DNA of 64,000 nt from Betaproteobacteria bacterium (lineage in GTDB: Bacteria > Pseudomonadota > Gammaproteobacteria > Burkholderiales > Casimicrobiaceae), in assembly GCA_013298695.1 (NCBI GenBank), contig JAAFIS010000003.1, positions 186,001 through 250,000 of the forward strand, in the 5' to 3' direction. The notes beneath the pieces were generated by a model. That model was given only the letters and a program-made list of their open reading frames with translations. It was not told the origin of the DNA and made no database searches. Shown here piece by piece: positions 20,704-29,572 of this stretch; position 1 is the stretch's first letter, and the number at the start of each line of letters is the position of its first letter. The translations under genes and the position numbers were made by a program.

Positions 20704-20873
20704 ACTATTTCGGTGCGGGCATTCCTAAGAAGCGGGATATTTCTCGTTTTTTTGACGCTGACAGTTTCGTTTTTGATGAAGCGAGCATAATTAACGAATT
20801 AGTTCAAAGTTCAACCGCTGCCAGAGAGTGCGCGACGCGGGGCGCGAATTACAGGTAGCAAAGCAGTAAATTT

Positions 20874-21707
20874 ATGGAAACCTACTCAACTGATGATACG
20901 GCGCTCACCGACGCGCATCCCGACGAACTCGATCGCGGCGAAAGCAAGCAAGCACGTGAGGCCGGTTCGGCAGCGCTGCGATCATTGTCGGTTCTCGAAT
21001 ACGTTGCTAATAGTGATCGCTCGGTGAGTCTGACCGAAATCATGCAAGCGGTCGATCTGCCAAAACCGACGGTGTTTCGTATTTTGGCGACCCTTGAAGA
21101 AGCGGGCATGTTGCAACGCGAGCCGGATGCGAAACGCTATGCGCCCGGCGAGCGTCTCTCCAACCTCGCCGCAAATGTGTTGCTGCATTCCCCGTATCGC
21201 TCGGCGCGCCGCGCGATTTTGGAAGAGCTCGTCGAAAAGCTCGGTGAAACCTGTAATCTGACCATTCCTAACGGCAACTACGTGATGTATCTTGAGCGAG
21301 TGGAGGCGTCATGGCCGTTGCGGATTAATCTGCATGCGGGTTCAAAAGTGCCGTTGTACGCCAGCGCGAGCGGCAAAATCTTTCTTGCACACACACAAAA
21401 GCGGCTACGAGATCGACTGCTCGCGAATGCGCCGCTGATTAATCACACCAAAAATACGCTGGTGACGATGCGCGAACTCGAGGCTGAATTCTCGAAAATT
21501 CGCCGCGTTGGATACGCAACCGACAATGAAGAATATTTGGCGGGCATTTGCTGCCTCGCGGTGCCGATTACCAACGATCAAGATCGAGTGATCGCTGCGG
21601 TGTCGGTCCATGGCCCGACGAGTCGCATGAACGTCGAGGATACTGACGATTACGTAAAAACACTGCGCGAAGCGGCCGAACAAATCTCGCAAACACTCGA
21701 CTGGTAA
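20874..21707 (+). CDS. IclR-family transcriptional regulator
   Basis: Regulator of 277 aa. The N-terminal winged helix-turn-helix covers residues ~38-95 (LSVLEYVANSDRSVSLTEIM; LPKPTVFRILATLEEAG), and the C-terminal effector domain carries YASASGKIFLAH and AVPITNDQDRVIAAVSVHG. IclR members control acetate, glyoxylate or aromatic catabolism; the ligand is not predictable. The PTA/PTB-like gene 66 bp downstream on the same strand could be co-transcribed, but there is no proof that it is the target. Confidence 0.92.
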   Translation: METYSTDDTALTDAHPDELDRGESKQAREAGSAALRSLSVLEYVANSDRSVSLTEIMQAVDLPKPTVFRILATLEEAGMLQREPDAKRYAPGERLSNLAANVLLHSPYRSARRAILEELVEKLGETCNLTIPNGNYVMYLERVEASWPLRINLHAGSKVPLYASASGKIFLAHTQKRLRDRLLANAPLINHTKNTLVTMRELEAEFSKIRRVGYATDNEEYLAGICCLAVPITNDQDRVIAAVSVHGPTSRMNVEDTDDYVKTLREAAEQISQTLDW

Positions 21708-21772
21708 TACCGAGGGGACTCTGTGAAGTTAAGTGTGATGGGCAGTTTGGGCACTTTCCTTCGCGGTGTCCC

Positions 21773-22699
21773 GTGAGCTTTTCAGGCGCGGACCGCCCAA
21801 CGCGGCTAGATTCGTTGATCGAGCGCGCAGCTCGATTGAAGCCGCTCAACCTTGCTGTCGTTTTCCCAAACGATGAAGGCACGCTTCAGGCGCTTTTGTC
21901 ATGTCAAGAAATCGGCCTAGCCCAGTTAACTCTCTACGGGGATCGGCAGAGAATCGCGAGCTTTGCCCAGTTTAATGGGGCGTTCAGCGATAGCGTTGTT
22001 GACACTGGGGTCGATCCGCTCGTCGCAGCCGCGGCCGCAATCGCTGCCACGCGCGATGGAGCGCATGACGCCCTCATGAAAGGCTCACTGAAAACTCACG
22101 AACTGCTCAGCGCGGTGCTCAAACGCGATTCAGGATTGCGCTCCGGGCGAAGACTGACCCACACTTTTTTGTTTGATGTGCTTCGGATGCGCAAACTGCT
22201 CGCGCTCACCGATGCTGCGGTCAACGTAGCCCCGACAGCGGCCACCAAAATGGAATGCTTGGCGAACGCGCTCTCGGTCATGCGCGCGCTCGGTGTGGAT
22301 CGTCCAAAAGTCGCGCTATTGGCGGCGGTTGAGGTCGTTCGTGAACAACTGCGCTCCACGCTTGATGCGCAGGAAATTGCCGCGAAAGCGAATGTCGACG
22401 AGCGGTTTGCGGGTGCTGTTATCGAAGGACCGATGGCCCTTGATGTCGCACTCTCCGACGCTTCGGCTTCGCGCAAGGGTATCGCCAGCGAAGTTGCCGG
22501 CGACCCAGATGTGTTGCTCGCGCCCAACCTAGACGCGGGCAGTTTGTTGTACAAAAGCCTCGTTCATTTGGGCCAAGCACAATGTGCGGGGGTTGTCCTC
22601 GGTTCTTCGGTACCGATCGCGTTAACCGGGCGAGTCGACTCTGTATTTTCTCGCGTAGCGTCCGTTGCCCTAGCCAGTGTAGTTCGAAACGCTGCATGA
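21773..22699 (+). CDS. Phosphate acetyl/butyryltransferase-family protein
   Basis: Member of the PTA_PTB family (308 aa), which exchanges CoA and phosphate on short acyl groups. Typical stretches are AVVFPNDEGTLQALLSC, GAHDALMKGSLKTHELLSAVL, VALLAAVEVV and IALTGRVDSVFSRVASVALAS. Length and pattern fit phosphate butyryltransferase or the single-domain form found near enoyl-CoA hydratases more than full-length Pta. The start is GTG at 21773. No acetate/butyrate kinase follows; the next genes belong to cytochrome oxidase, so acyl substrate and pathway remain open. Confidence 0.8.
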   Translation: MSFSGADRPTRLDSLIERAARLKPLNLAVVFPNDEGTLQALLSCQEIGLAQLTLYGDRQRIASFAQFNGAFSDSVVDTGVDPLVAAAAAIAATRDGAHDALMKGSLKTHELLSAVLKRDSGLRSGRRLTHTFLFDVLRMRKLLALTDAAVNVAPTAATKMECLANALSVMRALGVDRPKVALLAAVEVVREQLRSTLDAQEIAAKANVDERFAGAVIEGPMALDVALSDASASRKGIASEVAGDPDVLLAPNLDAGSLLYKSLVHLGQAQCAGVVLGSSVPIALTGRVDSVFSRVASVALASVVRNAA

Positions 22700-22807
22700 G
22701 ACGTGCTGGATCGCGTAACTCACGCCCTCCTAGACCTCAGCGCTCGATTTTGCTAACATTTCAGGCTTTCCCGACGTCGTTTCCTTCAACGGAGCGTGCA
22801 AGGCAGT

Positions 22808-23305
22808 ATGAGCACGAATCGGCCCGAATTAGCAGTCAAACGCGAGCAAGTGTTTGAATACAAACGCGAACTAGCAACCTCGCGATCCCAGCGCCTCGGC
22901 GTTCTAGCGGTGATCGCGGCGATCAGTTTTGCATTTGCGCTGTTCCTAGGCTGGTTCGTAGGCGCGTGGCTGATTTTGCCTTTCGCTGGAATCGAAGTGG
23001 GATGCGTTACTGCGGCTTTCTTGTGGATTGAGCGCCGTGCTGACGACTGCGATCGCATCGCGCTGGGAGACGCTTCGATTTCTGTCACGCGCGTGCGCGG
23101 CAAACGCTCTGAAACGCACACGTTCACGCGTGCTTGGGTGCAGATCGACGTTGAGGCAGCCCCGGACGGACGCCAATGTGGATTGCGGCTTCGTCAGTCG
23201 GGACACGTCGTAAGGATGGGTGAGTTTTTGCGAGAAACACAAATCCGAACCGCTGCCAGAGAATTAAAACAAGCACTCGCCCAGCCGGTATGGGCGCAAG
23301 CATGA
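22808..23305 (+). CDS. DUF2244 membrane protein
   Basis: Small integral membrane protein of 165 aa. Two adjacent hydrophobic segments (VLAVIAAISFAFALFL; GAWLILPFAGIEVGCVTAAF) are followed by a soluble domain with IALGDASISVTRVRG and VRMGEFLRETQ, matching DUF2244. I recall this family being found next to cytochrome oxidase genes, as here, where coxB begins 53 bp downstream. Its function is unknown; a role in oxidase biogenesis is inference. ATG at 22808 has AAGG just upstream and is preferred to GTG at 22796. Confidence 0.82.
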   Translation: MSTNRPELAVKREQVFEYKRELATSRSQRLGVLAVIAAISFAFALFLGWFVGAWLILPFAGIEVGCVTAAFLWIERRADDCDRIALGDASISVTRVRGKRSETHTFTRAWVQIDVEAAPDGRQCGLRLRQSGHVVRMGEFLRETQIRTAARELKQALAQPVWAQA

Positions 23306-23358
23306 TGAACCAGACCCAACACCTTCGCGTATCGACTTTTAAGATGTACGGATCAGCC

Positions 23359-24888
23359 ATGAAACAACGACTATTCGGTTTGCTCGCGCTCCTGGGCTCA
23401 CTATTTATGACCATGCCAGCGTTCGCGGGTTGGGCGATCGATCTGCAGAAACCTAACTCGGCAGTGGCCGAGCAGATGTACAGCCTCCATGTGATCATTA
23501 CTGTGGTGTGTGCTGTGATTTTCGTGTTGGTCTTTGGCGTTATGTTTTATTCGCTCTACGCGCATCGCAAGAGCAAGGGCCACAAGGCTGCGAATTTCCA
23601 CGAAAACGCAACCATCGAAGTGGTGTGGACGGTTATTCCTTTCCTGATTTTGTTGGTGATGGCGTGGCCCGCAACTAAAGCGGTGCTCGATATGCGCGAT
23701 TCGTCGGCGCCAGAAATGACGATCAAAGTGACCGGCTACCAGTGGAAGTGGGGCTACGACTACATTCACGACGGTTTCGGTTACGTCTCCACGCTCGCAA
23801 CGCCACTTGCGCAGATTAAAAACGAAGAGACCAAGGGCGAAAACTATTTGCTCGAAGTCGACAACCCGCTCGTGGTGCCGGTCGGCAAGAAAATCCGCTT
23901 GCTGATTACTGCAAACGACGTGCTTCATGCATGGTGGGTGCCTGCATTAGGCGTGAAGCAAGACGCAATCCCCGGCTTCATTCGCGACGCATGGTTCCGC
24001 GCGGATCGCCCAGGCCTCTATCGCGGTAACTGTGCAGAGCTTTGCGGCAAGGAACACGGCTATATGCCGATCGTGGTCGAAGTGAAAACCCAAGCCGATT
24101 ACGACAAATGGCTCGCCGGCCAGAAAGACAAATACGGCGTTGGCAAAGTCGCCGCGCCGGTTATCGACACTAAGGTGTATCCGCGTGACGAGCTCGCAAC
24201 GCTTGGCAAAACTGTTTACGAAAGCGCCGGATGCATCGGCTGCCACGGCCCTGCCGGAAAAGGCGTTCCTGGGCAGTTCCCAGCGCTCGACGGCAGCAAG
24301 ATGGTAAATGGCCCGATCGCCGACCAAGTCGCACTTCTTTTGAACGGAAAACCCGGCACGGCGATGGCCTCGTTCAAGCATCTGAGTGATAAAGACATTG
24401 CTGCGGTGATTGATTTCACCCGCACGTCGTGGTCGAACAAGTCCGCTGAATTTGTGCAGCCGATTGATATCGCCAAAGCACGGTTCGGCGGCAAACTTCC
24501 AGACGGCGCGGCAGTTGCTGGCGATACGAAATCTGGCGACGCTCCGAAAGCGGTCACGGCGCCCGCATCAAGTTCTGCGCTACCCGCGAAGCTCTACTTC
24601 GCGATCGGTAAAAAAGACATGCCGAGTGATGCGAAAGAATCGCTTGATGCGGCGCTCGCGTTCTTGAAATCCAAGGGCGACGCAAAGGTCGCGATCACCG
24701 GTTTCACCGACAAAACGGGAAATCGTGACGCTAATCTCGAGCTCGCCAAAGAGCGCGCGAAAGCCGTTCGCTCAGCGCTGGAAGCGGCAGGCGTCGCAAA
24801 AGATCGTATTGAAATGAAGCCACCGGCGGAAATCACCGGTGGCGCAGACAACAAAGAAGCACGTCGCGTGGAAATCAATCCAGCGTGA
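23359..24888 (+). CDS. coxB: Cytochrome c oxidase subunit II fused to cytochrome c and an OmpA-like domain
   Basis: CuA-bearing subunit II of an aa3-type heme-copper oxidase, 509 aa. A signal peptide (MKQRLFGLLALLGSLF) precedes two membrane helices. The periplasmic cupredoxin domain carries the CuA site CAELCGKEHGYM (C225, C229, H233, M236). A cytochrome c domain follows with CIGCH at 292-296, so the protein is of the caa3 kind. Residues ~410-509 form an OmpA-like peptidoglycan-binding domain (VAITGFTDKTGNRDANLELA). Earlier in-frame ATGs at 23290-23344 would add a leader before the signal peptide, so I prefer 23359, though the ribosome site is weak. Confidence 0.93.
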   Translation: MKQRLFGLLALLGSLFMTMPAFAGWAIDLQKPNSAVAEQMYSLHVIITVVCAVIFVLVFGVMFYSLYAHRKSKGHKAANFHENATIEVVWTVIPFLILLVMAWPATKAVLDMRDSSAPEMTIKVTGYQWKWGYDYIHDGFGYVSTLATPLAQIKNEETKGENYLLEVDNPLVVPVGKKIRLLITANDVLHAWWVPALGVKQDAIPGFIRDAWFRADRPGLYRGNCAELCGKEHGYMPIVVEVKTQADYDKWLAGQKDKYGVGKVAAPVIDTKVYPRDELATLGKTVYESAGCIGCHGPAGKGVPGQFPALDGSKMVNGPIADQVALLLNGKPGTAMASFKHLSDKDIAAVIDFTRTSWSNKSAEFVQPIDIAKARFGGKLPDGAAVAGDTKSGDAPKAVTAPASSSALPAKLYFAIGKKDMPSDAKESLDAALAFLKSKGDAKVAITGFTDKTGNRDANLELAKERAKAVRSALEAAGVAKDRIEMKPPAEITGGADNKEARRVEINPA

Positions 24889-24931
24889 ATGACTGAAATA
24901 TCAGGACGAAAAGACTAGGAGCAGTATCAAC

Positions 24932-26527
24932 ATGGCAAGCGTTCCCCACGATCACAGTCACGATCACGCCCACGATCATGACCATCACCCACTGAAATGG
25001 ACTCGTTTTTTCACAACGACCAATCACAAAGACATCGGCACGATGTACATGTGGTTTTCGTTTGCGATGTTCCTTTCGGGCGGCGTCATGGCACTCGGCA
25101 TTCGCGCCGAGCTGTTCCAACCCGGGCTGCAAGTCGTTCGTCCTGAGCTGTTTAACCAGCTCACAACGTTGCACGGAATCGTCATGATTTTCGGCGCGAT
25201 CATGCCGGCGTTTGTCGGTTTCGCGAACTGGATGCTTCCGCTGCAATTGGGCGCACCTGACATGGCGTTCGCACGGATGAACAACTGGTCATTCTGGTTG
25301 CTGCCACCCGCTGCTATTTTGTTGATCGGTTCGTTTTTTGTGCCCGGCGGCGCAGCCGCTGGCGGTTGGACTTTGTATCCGCCGCTTTCCGTGCAAGCGG
25401 GCATGGGCATGGACATGATGATCTTTGCGGTGCACATCATGGGTGCCTCGTCGATCATGGGCTCGATCAACATCATCACCACGATTTTGAATCTGCGCGC
25501 GCCTGGCATGACGATGATGAAATTGCCGATGTTTGCGTGGACATGGCTGATCACGGCTTTCTTGCTGATCGCGACGATGCCGGTGCTCGCGGGTGCCGTC
25601 ACAATGCTGCTCACTGATCGCCACTTTGGCACCACGTTCTTTAACGCCGCAGGCGGCGGTGATCCCGTGATGTTCCAGCACATCTTCTGGTTCTTCGGCC
25701 ATCCCGAGGTCTACATCATTGCGCTGCCTGCATTCGGTGTGGTGTCGCAAATCATCCCAACTTTCTCGCGCAAACCACTTTTTGGCTATGCGTCAATGGT
25801 CTACGCAACCGCGTCAATCGCGATCCTCTCGTTTATTGTGTGGGCGCACCACATGTACACGACGGGCTTGCCAGCTGCAGGTCAGCTGTATTTCATGTAC
25901 GCGACGATGCTGATTGCGGTGCCTACGGCGGCGAAGATTTTCAATTGGCTTGCGACGATGTGGCGCGGCTCAATCACGCTCGAGACGCCAATGCTTTTTT
26001 GCTTAGGCTTTTTGTTCTTGTTCACGATGGGTGGATTCACCGGCCTGGTGCTCTCCCTCACACCGGTCGACATCCAGCTGCATGACACGTATTACGTCGT
26101 CGCGCATTTCCACTACGTGATGGTGGCGGGCGCATTGTTCTCCGCGTTTGCGGCCGTCTATTACTGGGGTCCAAAATGGACCGGTTGGATGTACGAAGAA
26201 AAACTCGGCAAGATTCACTTTTGGTGGTCGTTGATTGCGTTCAACATCACATTCTTCCCACAGCACTTCTTGGGCCTCGCCGGAATGCCGCGCCGTATCC
26301 CCGACTACAACATGCAGTTTGAAAACTGGAATGCTGTGTCGTCGGTTGGCGCATTCTTGTTCGGTTTCGCGCAAATCTTCTTCATTGTGATCGTCATTCG
26401 GATGATCAAGGGCAAGAGTGGAATTCGCGCGGCCGCGAAGCCTTGGGATGGTGCTGAAGGACTTGAGTGGACCGTGCCATCGCCTGCGCCGTATCACACG
26501 TTTGAGACGCCACCGGTCGTCAAATAA
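24932..26527 (+). CDS. ctaD: Cytochrome c oxidase subunit I
   Basis: Catalytic heme a/a3-CuB subunit, 531 aa, 12 transmembrane helices. Visible ligands and channel motifs include HGIVMIFG (heme a His), WFFGHPEVYIIALPAFG with the CuB His-Glu-x-x-Tyr, HHMYTTG for the next CuB histidines, and HDTYYVVAHFHYVM with the heme a3 and a His ligands. The PEVY form marks a type A oxidase with a K-channel Tyr. A His-rich N-terminus (HDHSHDHAHDHDHH) may bind metal. It is second of the oxidase operon; the small assembly gene follows 11 bp later. Confidence 0.97.
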   Translation: MASVPHDHSHDHAHDHDHHPLKWTRFFTTTNHKDIGTMYMWFSFAMFLSGGVMALGIRAELFQPGLQVVRPELFNQLTTLHGIVMIFGAIMPAFVGFANWMLPLQLGAPDMAFARMNNWSFWLLPPAAILLIGSFFVPGGAAAGGWTLYPPLSVQAGMGMDMMIFAVHIMGASSIMGSINIITTILNLRAPGMTMMKLPMFAWTWLITAFLLIATMPVLAGAVTMLLTDRHFGTTFFNAAGGGDPVMFQHIFWFFGHPEVYIIALPAFGVVSQIIPTFSRKPLFGYASMVYATASIAILSFIVWAHHMYTTGLPAAGQLYFMYATMLIAVPTAAKIFNWLATMWRGSITLETPMLFCLGFLFLFTMGGFTGLVLSLTPVDIQLHDTYYVVAHFHYVMVAGALFSAFAAVYYWGPKWTGWMYEEKLGKIHFWWSLIAFNITFFPQHFLGLAGMPRRIPDYNMQFENWNAVSSVGAFLFGFAQIFFIVIVIRMIKGKSGIRAAAKPWDGAEGLEWTVPSPAPYHTFETPPVVK

Positions 26528-26538
26528 CAAGTTTGCCC

Positions 26539-26682
26539 ATGACCACTCACGCCACACTCACCGATAGCACTCGTGCCGCTCAACTGCGCAAGCGCACACG
26601 AGCGACCGGTATCGTGTTGGCGTGCGTCGCCGTTGGAATCGCCCTCACCGTCTGGTGGGCGCGCATGGGCTATCCGCTGTAA
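26539..26682 (+). CDS. Small cytochrome oxidase assembly protein (single TM)
   Basis: A 47-residue reading frame in the short space between ctaD and ctaG. It has a polar N-terminus (MTTHATLTDSTRAAQLRKRT) and one transmembrane helix (GIVLACVAVGIALTVWW). I recall small single-helix proteins at exactly this position in betaproteobacterial oxidase operons, annotated as small assembly proteins. The length, start context and position support a real gene; the function is inferred from context only. Confidence 0.7.
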   Translation: MTTHATLTDSTRAAQLRKRTRATGIVLACVAVGIALTVWWARMGYPL

Positions 26683-26702
26683 CAAGACAAACGCAAACGA
26701 CC

Positions 26703-27305
26703 ATGTCGATCTTCGAAAACAAAATCATGCTCAAAAAGCTGATCGTGTTTACCGCGATCATGTTTGCGTTTGGTTTCGCGCTAGTCCCGATTTACCGAAA
26801 AATTTGCGAGGTAACGGGCGTCAATGATTTGTTGCGTCCGGATCAAGTGAAAAACACGCAAGTGGACAAGTCGCGAACGATCAAAGTTGAGTTTGACGCG
26901 AACACCAATCATCTGCCTTGGAGCTTCAAGCCGGAAGTCACTGCGGTCAATGTGCATCCGGGCGAGCTCACCACCGTGGTTTATGAAGTAAGCAACACCA
27001 CCAGTCGCGACATGACCGGGCAAGCCATCCCAAGTTATGGCCCGACACAGGCTGCGCAGCATTTCAAAAAGCTCGAATGTTTTTGTTTTGCGAAACAAGA
27101 CTTCCAAGCGGGCGAAAAGCGCTTGATGCCCGTGGTGTTTTTGATCGACCCTGATCTGCCCAAAGATGTAAACACCATCACACTTTCGTACACTTTCTTT
27201 GAGATGCCCGGCGGCAAACCTGCACCCAATACGGCCCCCGCTGGCAAACTAGAAGCCAAACAAACCGCTGCGCTCAATGCTGCACCCGATGCGCGCCACA
27301 ATTGA
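26703..27305 (+). CDS. ctaG: Cytochrome c oxidase assembly protein CtaG/Cox11
   Basis: Membrane-anchored copper chaperone that inserts CuB into subunit I. The 200-aa protein has one N-terminal helix (LIVFTAIMFAFGFALVPIY) and a periplasmic domain with the copper-binding CFC at residues 126-128 (KLECFCFAKQDFQAGEKRLM), followed by VVFLIDPDLPKDVNTITLSYTF in shorter conserved pieces. The start is MSIFENK at 26703; an earlier frame from 26622 overlaps the small assembly gene. The C-terminal tail after FFEMPG is Pro/Ala-rich and probably disordered. Confidence 0.93.
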   Translation: MSIFENKIMLKKLIVFTAIMFAFGFALVPIYRKICEVTGVNDLLRPDQVKNTQVDKSRTIKVEFDANTNHLPWSFKPEVTAVNVHPGELTTVVYEVSNTTSRDMTGQAIPSYGPTQAAQHFKKLECFCFAKQDFQAGEKRLMPVVFLIDPDLPKDVNTITLSYTFFEMPGGKPAPNTAPAGKLEAKQTAALNAAPDARHN

Positions 27306-27332
27306 CCCTTAAGCTAACGATCGACGCCTACC

Positions 27333-28190
27333 ATGAGTGCAACCTCCCACGCCCCCGGTAAATACTTTGTTCCCGAGCCCTCGAAATGGCCGCTGGTAGG
27401 CAGTTTTGCCTTGCTGCTGCTGGCATTCGGCGCAGTCGGAACGATGAACAAGCTCGCTTGGGGTTGGTGGACACTCGCGGCCGGATCTGCGGTGTTGCTC
27501 TACATGCTCTTCGGTTGGTTTGGTCAGGTCATTAAGGAAAGCGAAAGCAAGCTCTACGGCAAAAACGTTGATATTTCATTCCGCTGGAGCATGAGCTGGT
27601 TCATCTTCTCGGAAGTCATGTTTTTCGCAGCGTTTTTCGGCGCACTCGGTTTTGCCCGGCTCCATTCCGTGCCCGACTTGGCAAGCATTGATTCGAAAAC
27701 GCTGTGGCCGAATTTCGCAGGCTCGTGGCCGACGACAGGCCCCTACATCGATTCGCCGTTCACACCGATGGGTGCGTGGGGTATTCCTGCGCTTAACACT
27801 GCGCTGCTGCTGCTGTCTGGTGTTTGGCTCACGCTGTCGCATCACGCGGTTATTGCAGGGCATCGCTCGAAGGCGATCGGCTGGCTCGCGCTCACGATTG
27901 TGTTCGGTGTCGTGTTCCTCGGCTTCCAGGTGTACGAATACATCCATGCGTACAGCGCTTTGAACCTGAAACTGACATCAGGCATTTTCGGATCAACATT
28001 TTTCATGCTGACCGGCTTTCACGGCTTCCACGTCACGGTGGGCGCGATCATGCTGTTTGTTGTGTTGATTCGCTTGATGCGCGGACACTTTACGCCGCAG
28101 AATCATTTCGCGTTCGAGGCCGCAGCTTGGTATTGGCACTTCGTCGACGTTGTTTGGCTCGGTTTATTTGTCATCGTCTACATGCTCTGA
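27333..28190 (+). CDS. ctaE: Cytochrome c oxidase subunit III
   Basis: Seven-helix structural subunit of the aa3 oxidase, 285 aa. Family stretches include WSMSWFIFSEVMFFAAFFGA, FTPMGAWGIPALNTALLLLS, FQVYEYIHAYSA, FFMLTGFHGFHVTVGAIML and the end AAAWYWHFVDVVWLGLF. It starts 27 bp after ctaG, and no DUF2970 gene lies between. A weak stem followed by a T-rich stretch (28246-28272) lies downstream, then a GGGC/GCCC element. Confidence 0.96.
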   Translation: MSATSHAPGKYFVPEPSKWPLVGSFALLLLAFGAVGTMNKLAWGWWTLAAGSAVLLYMLFGWFGQVIKESESKLYGKNVDISFRWSMSWFIFSEVMFFAAFFGALGFARLHSVPDLASIDSKTLWPNFAGSWPTTGPYIDSPFTPMGAWGIPALNTALLLLSGVWLTLSHHAVIAGHRSKAIGWLALTIVFGVVFLGFQVYEYIHAYSALNLKLTSGIFGSTFFMLTGFHGFHVTVGAIMLFVVLIRLMRGHFTPQNHFAFEAAAWYWHFVDVVWLGLFVIVYML

Positions 28191-28245
28191 TCCACTCGCT
28201 AGAGATCGCCGCGCGGATTGCCGGGCGGTGTCGCGCAAAAAGCAT

Positions 28246-28272
28246 AAAACGGCCGGGTGCCGCTTTTGTTTT
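28246..28272 (+). terminator. Possible weak terminator after ctaE
   Basis: The stretch AAAACGGC-CGGGT-GCCG-C-TTTTGTTTT can fold as an imperfect stem with a short loop followed by a T-rich run. The stem is only four clean GC pairs plus A-T extension with a bulge, so it is a moderate candidate for ending the coxB-ctaE transcript. Confidence 0.4.
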
Positions 28273-28320
28273 GAAGGCGACTAGCGTTAGGGCGTTGAGA
28301 ATACAGCTTACATCGTTTAC

Positions 28321-28405
28321 CGCCCATTTATGAGGGGCGAAGAAGCAGAAAAAACGGCTATTGACCTCGACGCAATTGCCGTTCGTCGCCCAATCAAATT
28401 GGGCC
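28321..28405. repeat. 58-bp GGGC/GCCC intergenic element, copy E
   Basis: First palindrome CGCCCATTTATGAGGGGCG (GCCC at 28322), second CGCCCAATCAAATTGGGC (GCCC at 28388), period 66 bp. The core from GGGC at 28335 to GCCC ending 28391 is 57 bp. An extra GGGCG at 28290 suggests a decayed neighbour. It sits between convergent ctaE and the DUF2909 gene. Confidence 0.7.
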
Positions 28406-28425
28406 GCAGCGTCGAAAGCCGAAGG

Positions 28426-28632
28426 TTATTTTCCGATGCCGCGCGGGCCGATGTAGCCCAGCTTGTAAGCCACCATCAGACAGATAAATAGTCCTACCGA
28501 AAGGCCAACGCGCAGCGCGAGCGCCTTGAACATTCGATTCGACCCTTTACCCGCGTCGCGGTACATAAAAAACAGCGCCGAGGCCATGGAAACCACAATC
28601 GCCACCAAAACTAAAATGACAATGAACTGCAT
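28426..28632 (-). CDS. DUF2909 twin-transmembrane protein
   Basis: Predicted 68-aa membrane protein with two hydrophobic helices (FIVILVLVAIVVSMASALFF; VGLSVGLFICLMVAYKLGYI in parts) joined by a short polar loop with a conserved-looking RDAGKGSNRM. It matches the DUF2909 twin-TM family that sits antisense between coxC and SURF1 genes in related bacteria, as I recall. The function is unknown. The start is the ATG at 28632 (MQFIVIL); a longer frame to 28725 would run into the divergent SURF1 gene. Confidence 0.78.
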   Translation of the reverse strand: MQFIVILVLVAIVVSMASALFFMYRDAGKGSNRMFKALALRVGLSVGLFICLMVAYKLGYIGPRGIGK

Positions 28633-28709
28633 GGATCGATTGTATGCCGAGGCTTCATTGACATTGCCGCAACCCACTCGCGCCAGCCCATAAATTCCCG
28701 CCAAAACGA

Positions 28710-29468
28710 ATGCCTTCCTCCTCACTCTCGCCGCGTGTGTTTCGTCCGAAGCTCTGGGCGTTGGCGCTCACCGCGCTTTTCGCTGGAGTCACCATTCACC
28801 TCGGCAACTGGCAGGCAAGCCGCGCGGAATACAAGATTGAACAACAGCGGTTGCTCGATGAGGCGATGGCCGCACCCACGAAAGATTTTGCTGCGCTGGT
28901 GAGCGACCGCGCCCCCGACAAGGGCGTCGCATTTCGTTATCGCGCGGTGACGATTTCCGGCGAATTCGACCCACAACAAATACTTCTGCTTGACAACAAA
29001 ATTCAAGACGGGAAAGCGGGCTACGGCGTGTTGCAGCTGTTTCGCACGACCGCTAACAACAGCCTGACACACGTACTAATTGATCGCGGCTGGATCGCAG
29101 CAGACAACGACCGGACCAAGTTGCCACAGATCGACACGCCGAGCGGCAAGGTTGAACTTGGCGGGCGCGTGAACTTACCGATATCGCGCAACCCAGGCAC
29201 CGCTGACAACACGCAAACCGGCGCACGCATCAACTACGTGAACATCGAAGAAATCGGCACACGCTTAGGCGTGCCGCTTGAGCCGTATCTCATTGAACAA
29301 ACGTCTGGCGCTGGCTATCTCAATACGCCGCGCGCAGCCCCTTCGGCAAACTATCAAAAAAATCGCGCGTATCAAATGCAGTGGTACGCGTTCGCTGCGC
29401 TGGCGGTGGTTATTTTTTGTGTGCTGAGCTTTCGCAAAATCGATTCAACAAGCGACCAGCATGCTTGA
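28710..29468 (+). CDS. SURF1-family cytochrome oxidase biogenesis protein
   Basis: Membrane protein of 252 aa needed for heme a insertion or stabilisation of subunit I in homologous systems. It has one helix near each end (LWALALTALFAGVTIHLGNW; WYAFAALAVVIFCVLSF) and a periplasmic middle with the family stretches LGNWQASRAEYK, LLLDNKIQDGKAGYGVLQ, LIDRGWIAA and YQMQWYAFAA. It is divergent from the DUF2909 gene with 77 bp between the starts. It is followed by the CxxxC membrane protein and cyoE on the same strand. Confidence 0.92.
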   Translation: MPSSSLSPRVFRPKLWALALTALFAGVTIHLGNWQASRAEYKIEQQRLLDEAMAAPTKDFAALVSDRAPDKGVAFRYRAVTISGEFDPQQILLLDNKIQDGKAGYGVLQLFRTTANNSLTHVLIDRGWIAADNDRTKLPQIDTPSGKVELGGRVNLPISRNPGTADNTQTGARINYVNIEEIGTRLGVPLEPYLIEQTSGAGYLNTPRAAPSANYQKNRAYQMQWYAFAALAVVIFCVLSFRKIDSTSDQHA

Positions 29469-29572
29469 GTAGACAGTCTATGATGCTGCTCGCTGCGGCC
29501 CGCAGCGGCTCGTAGTCGCTCGCAGGGGCAGAATTTTTAGCGCGCATTGCGCATTTAGGTGTAGGTCTCGTC

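Noticed and set aside
28321-28405. Integron attC-like reading of the palindromic elements
   Set aside because: The ends lack the GTTRRRY/RYYYAAC core sites, there is no integrase, and the elements do not lie regularly between cassette-like genes.
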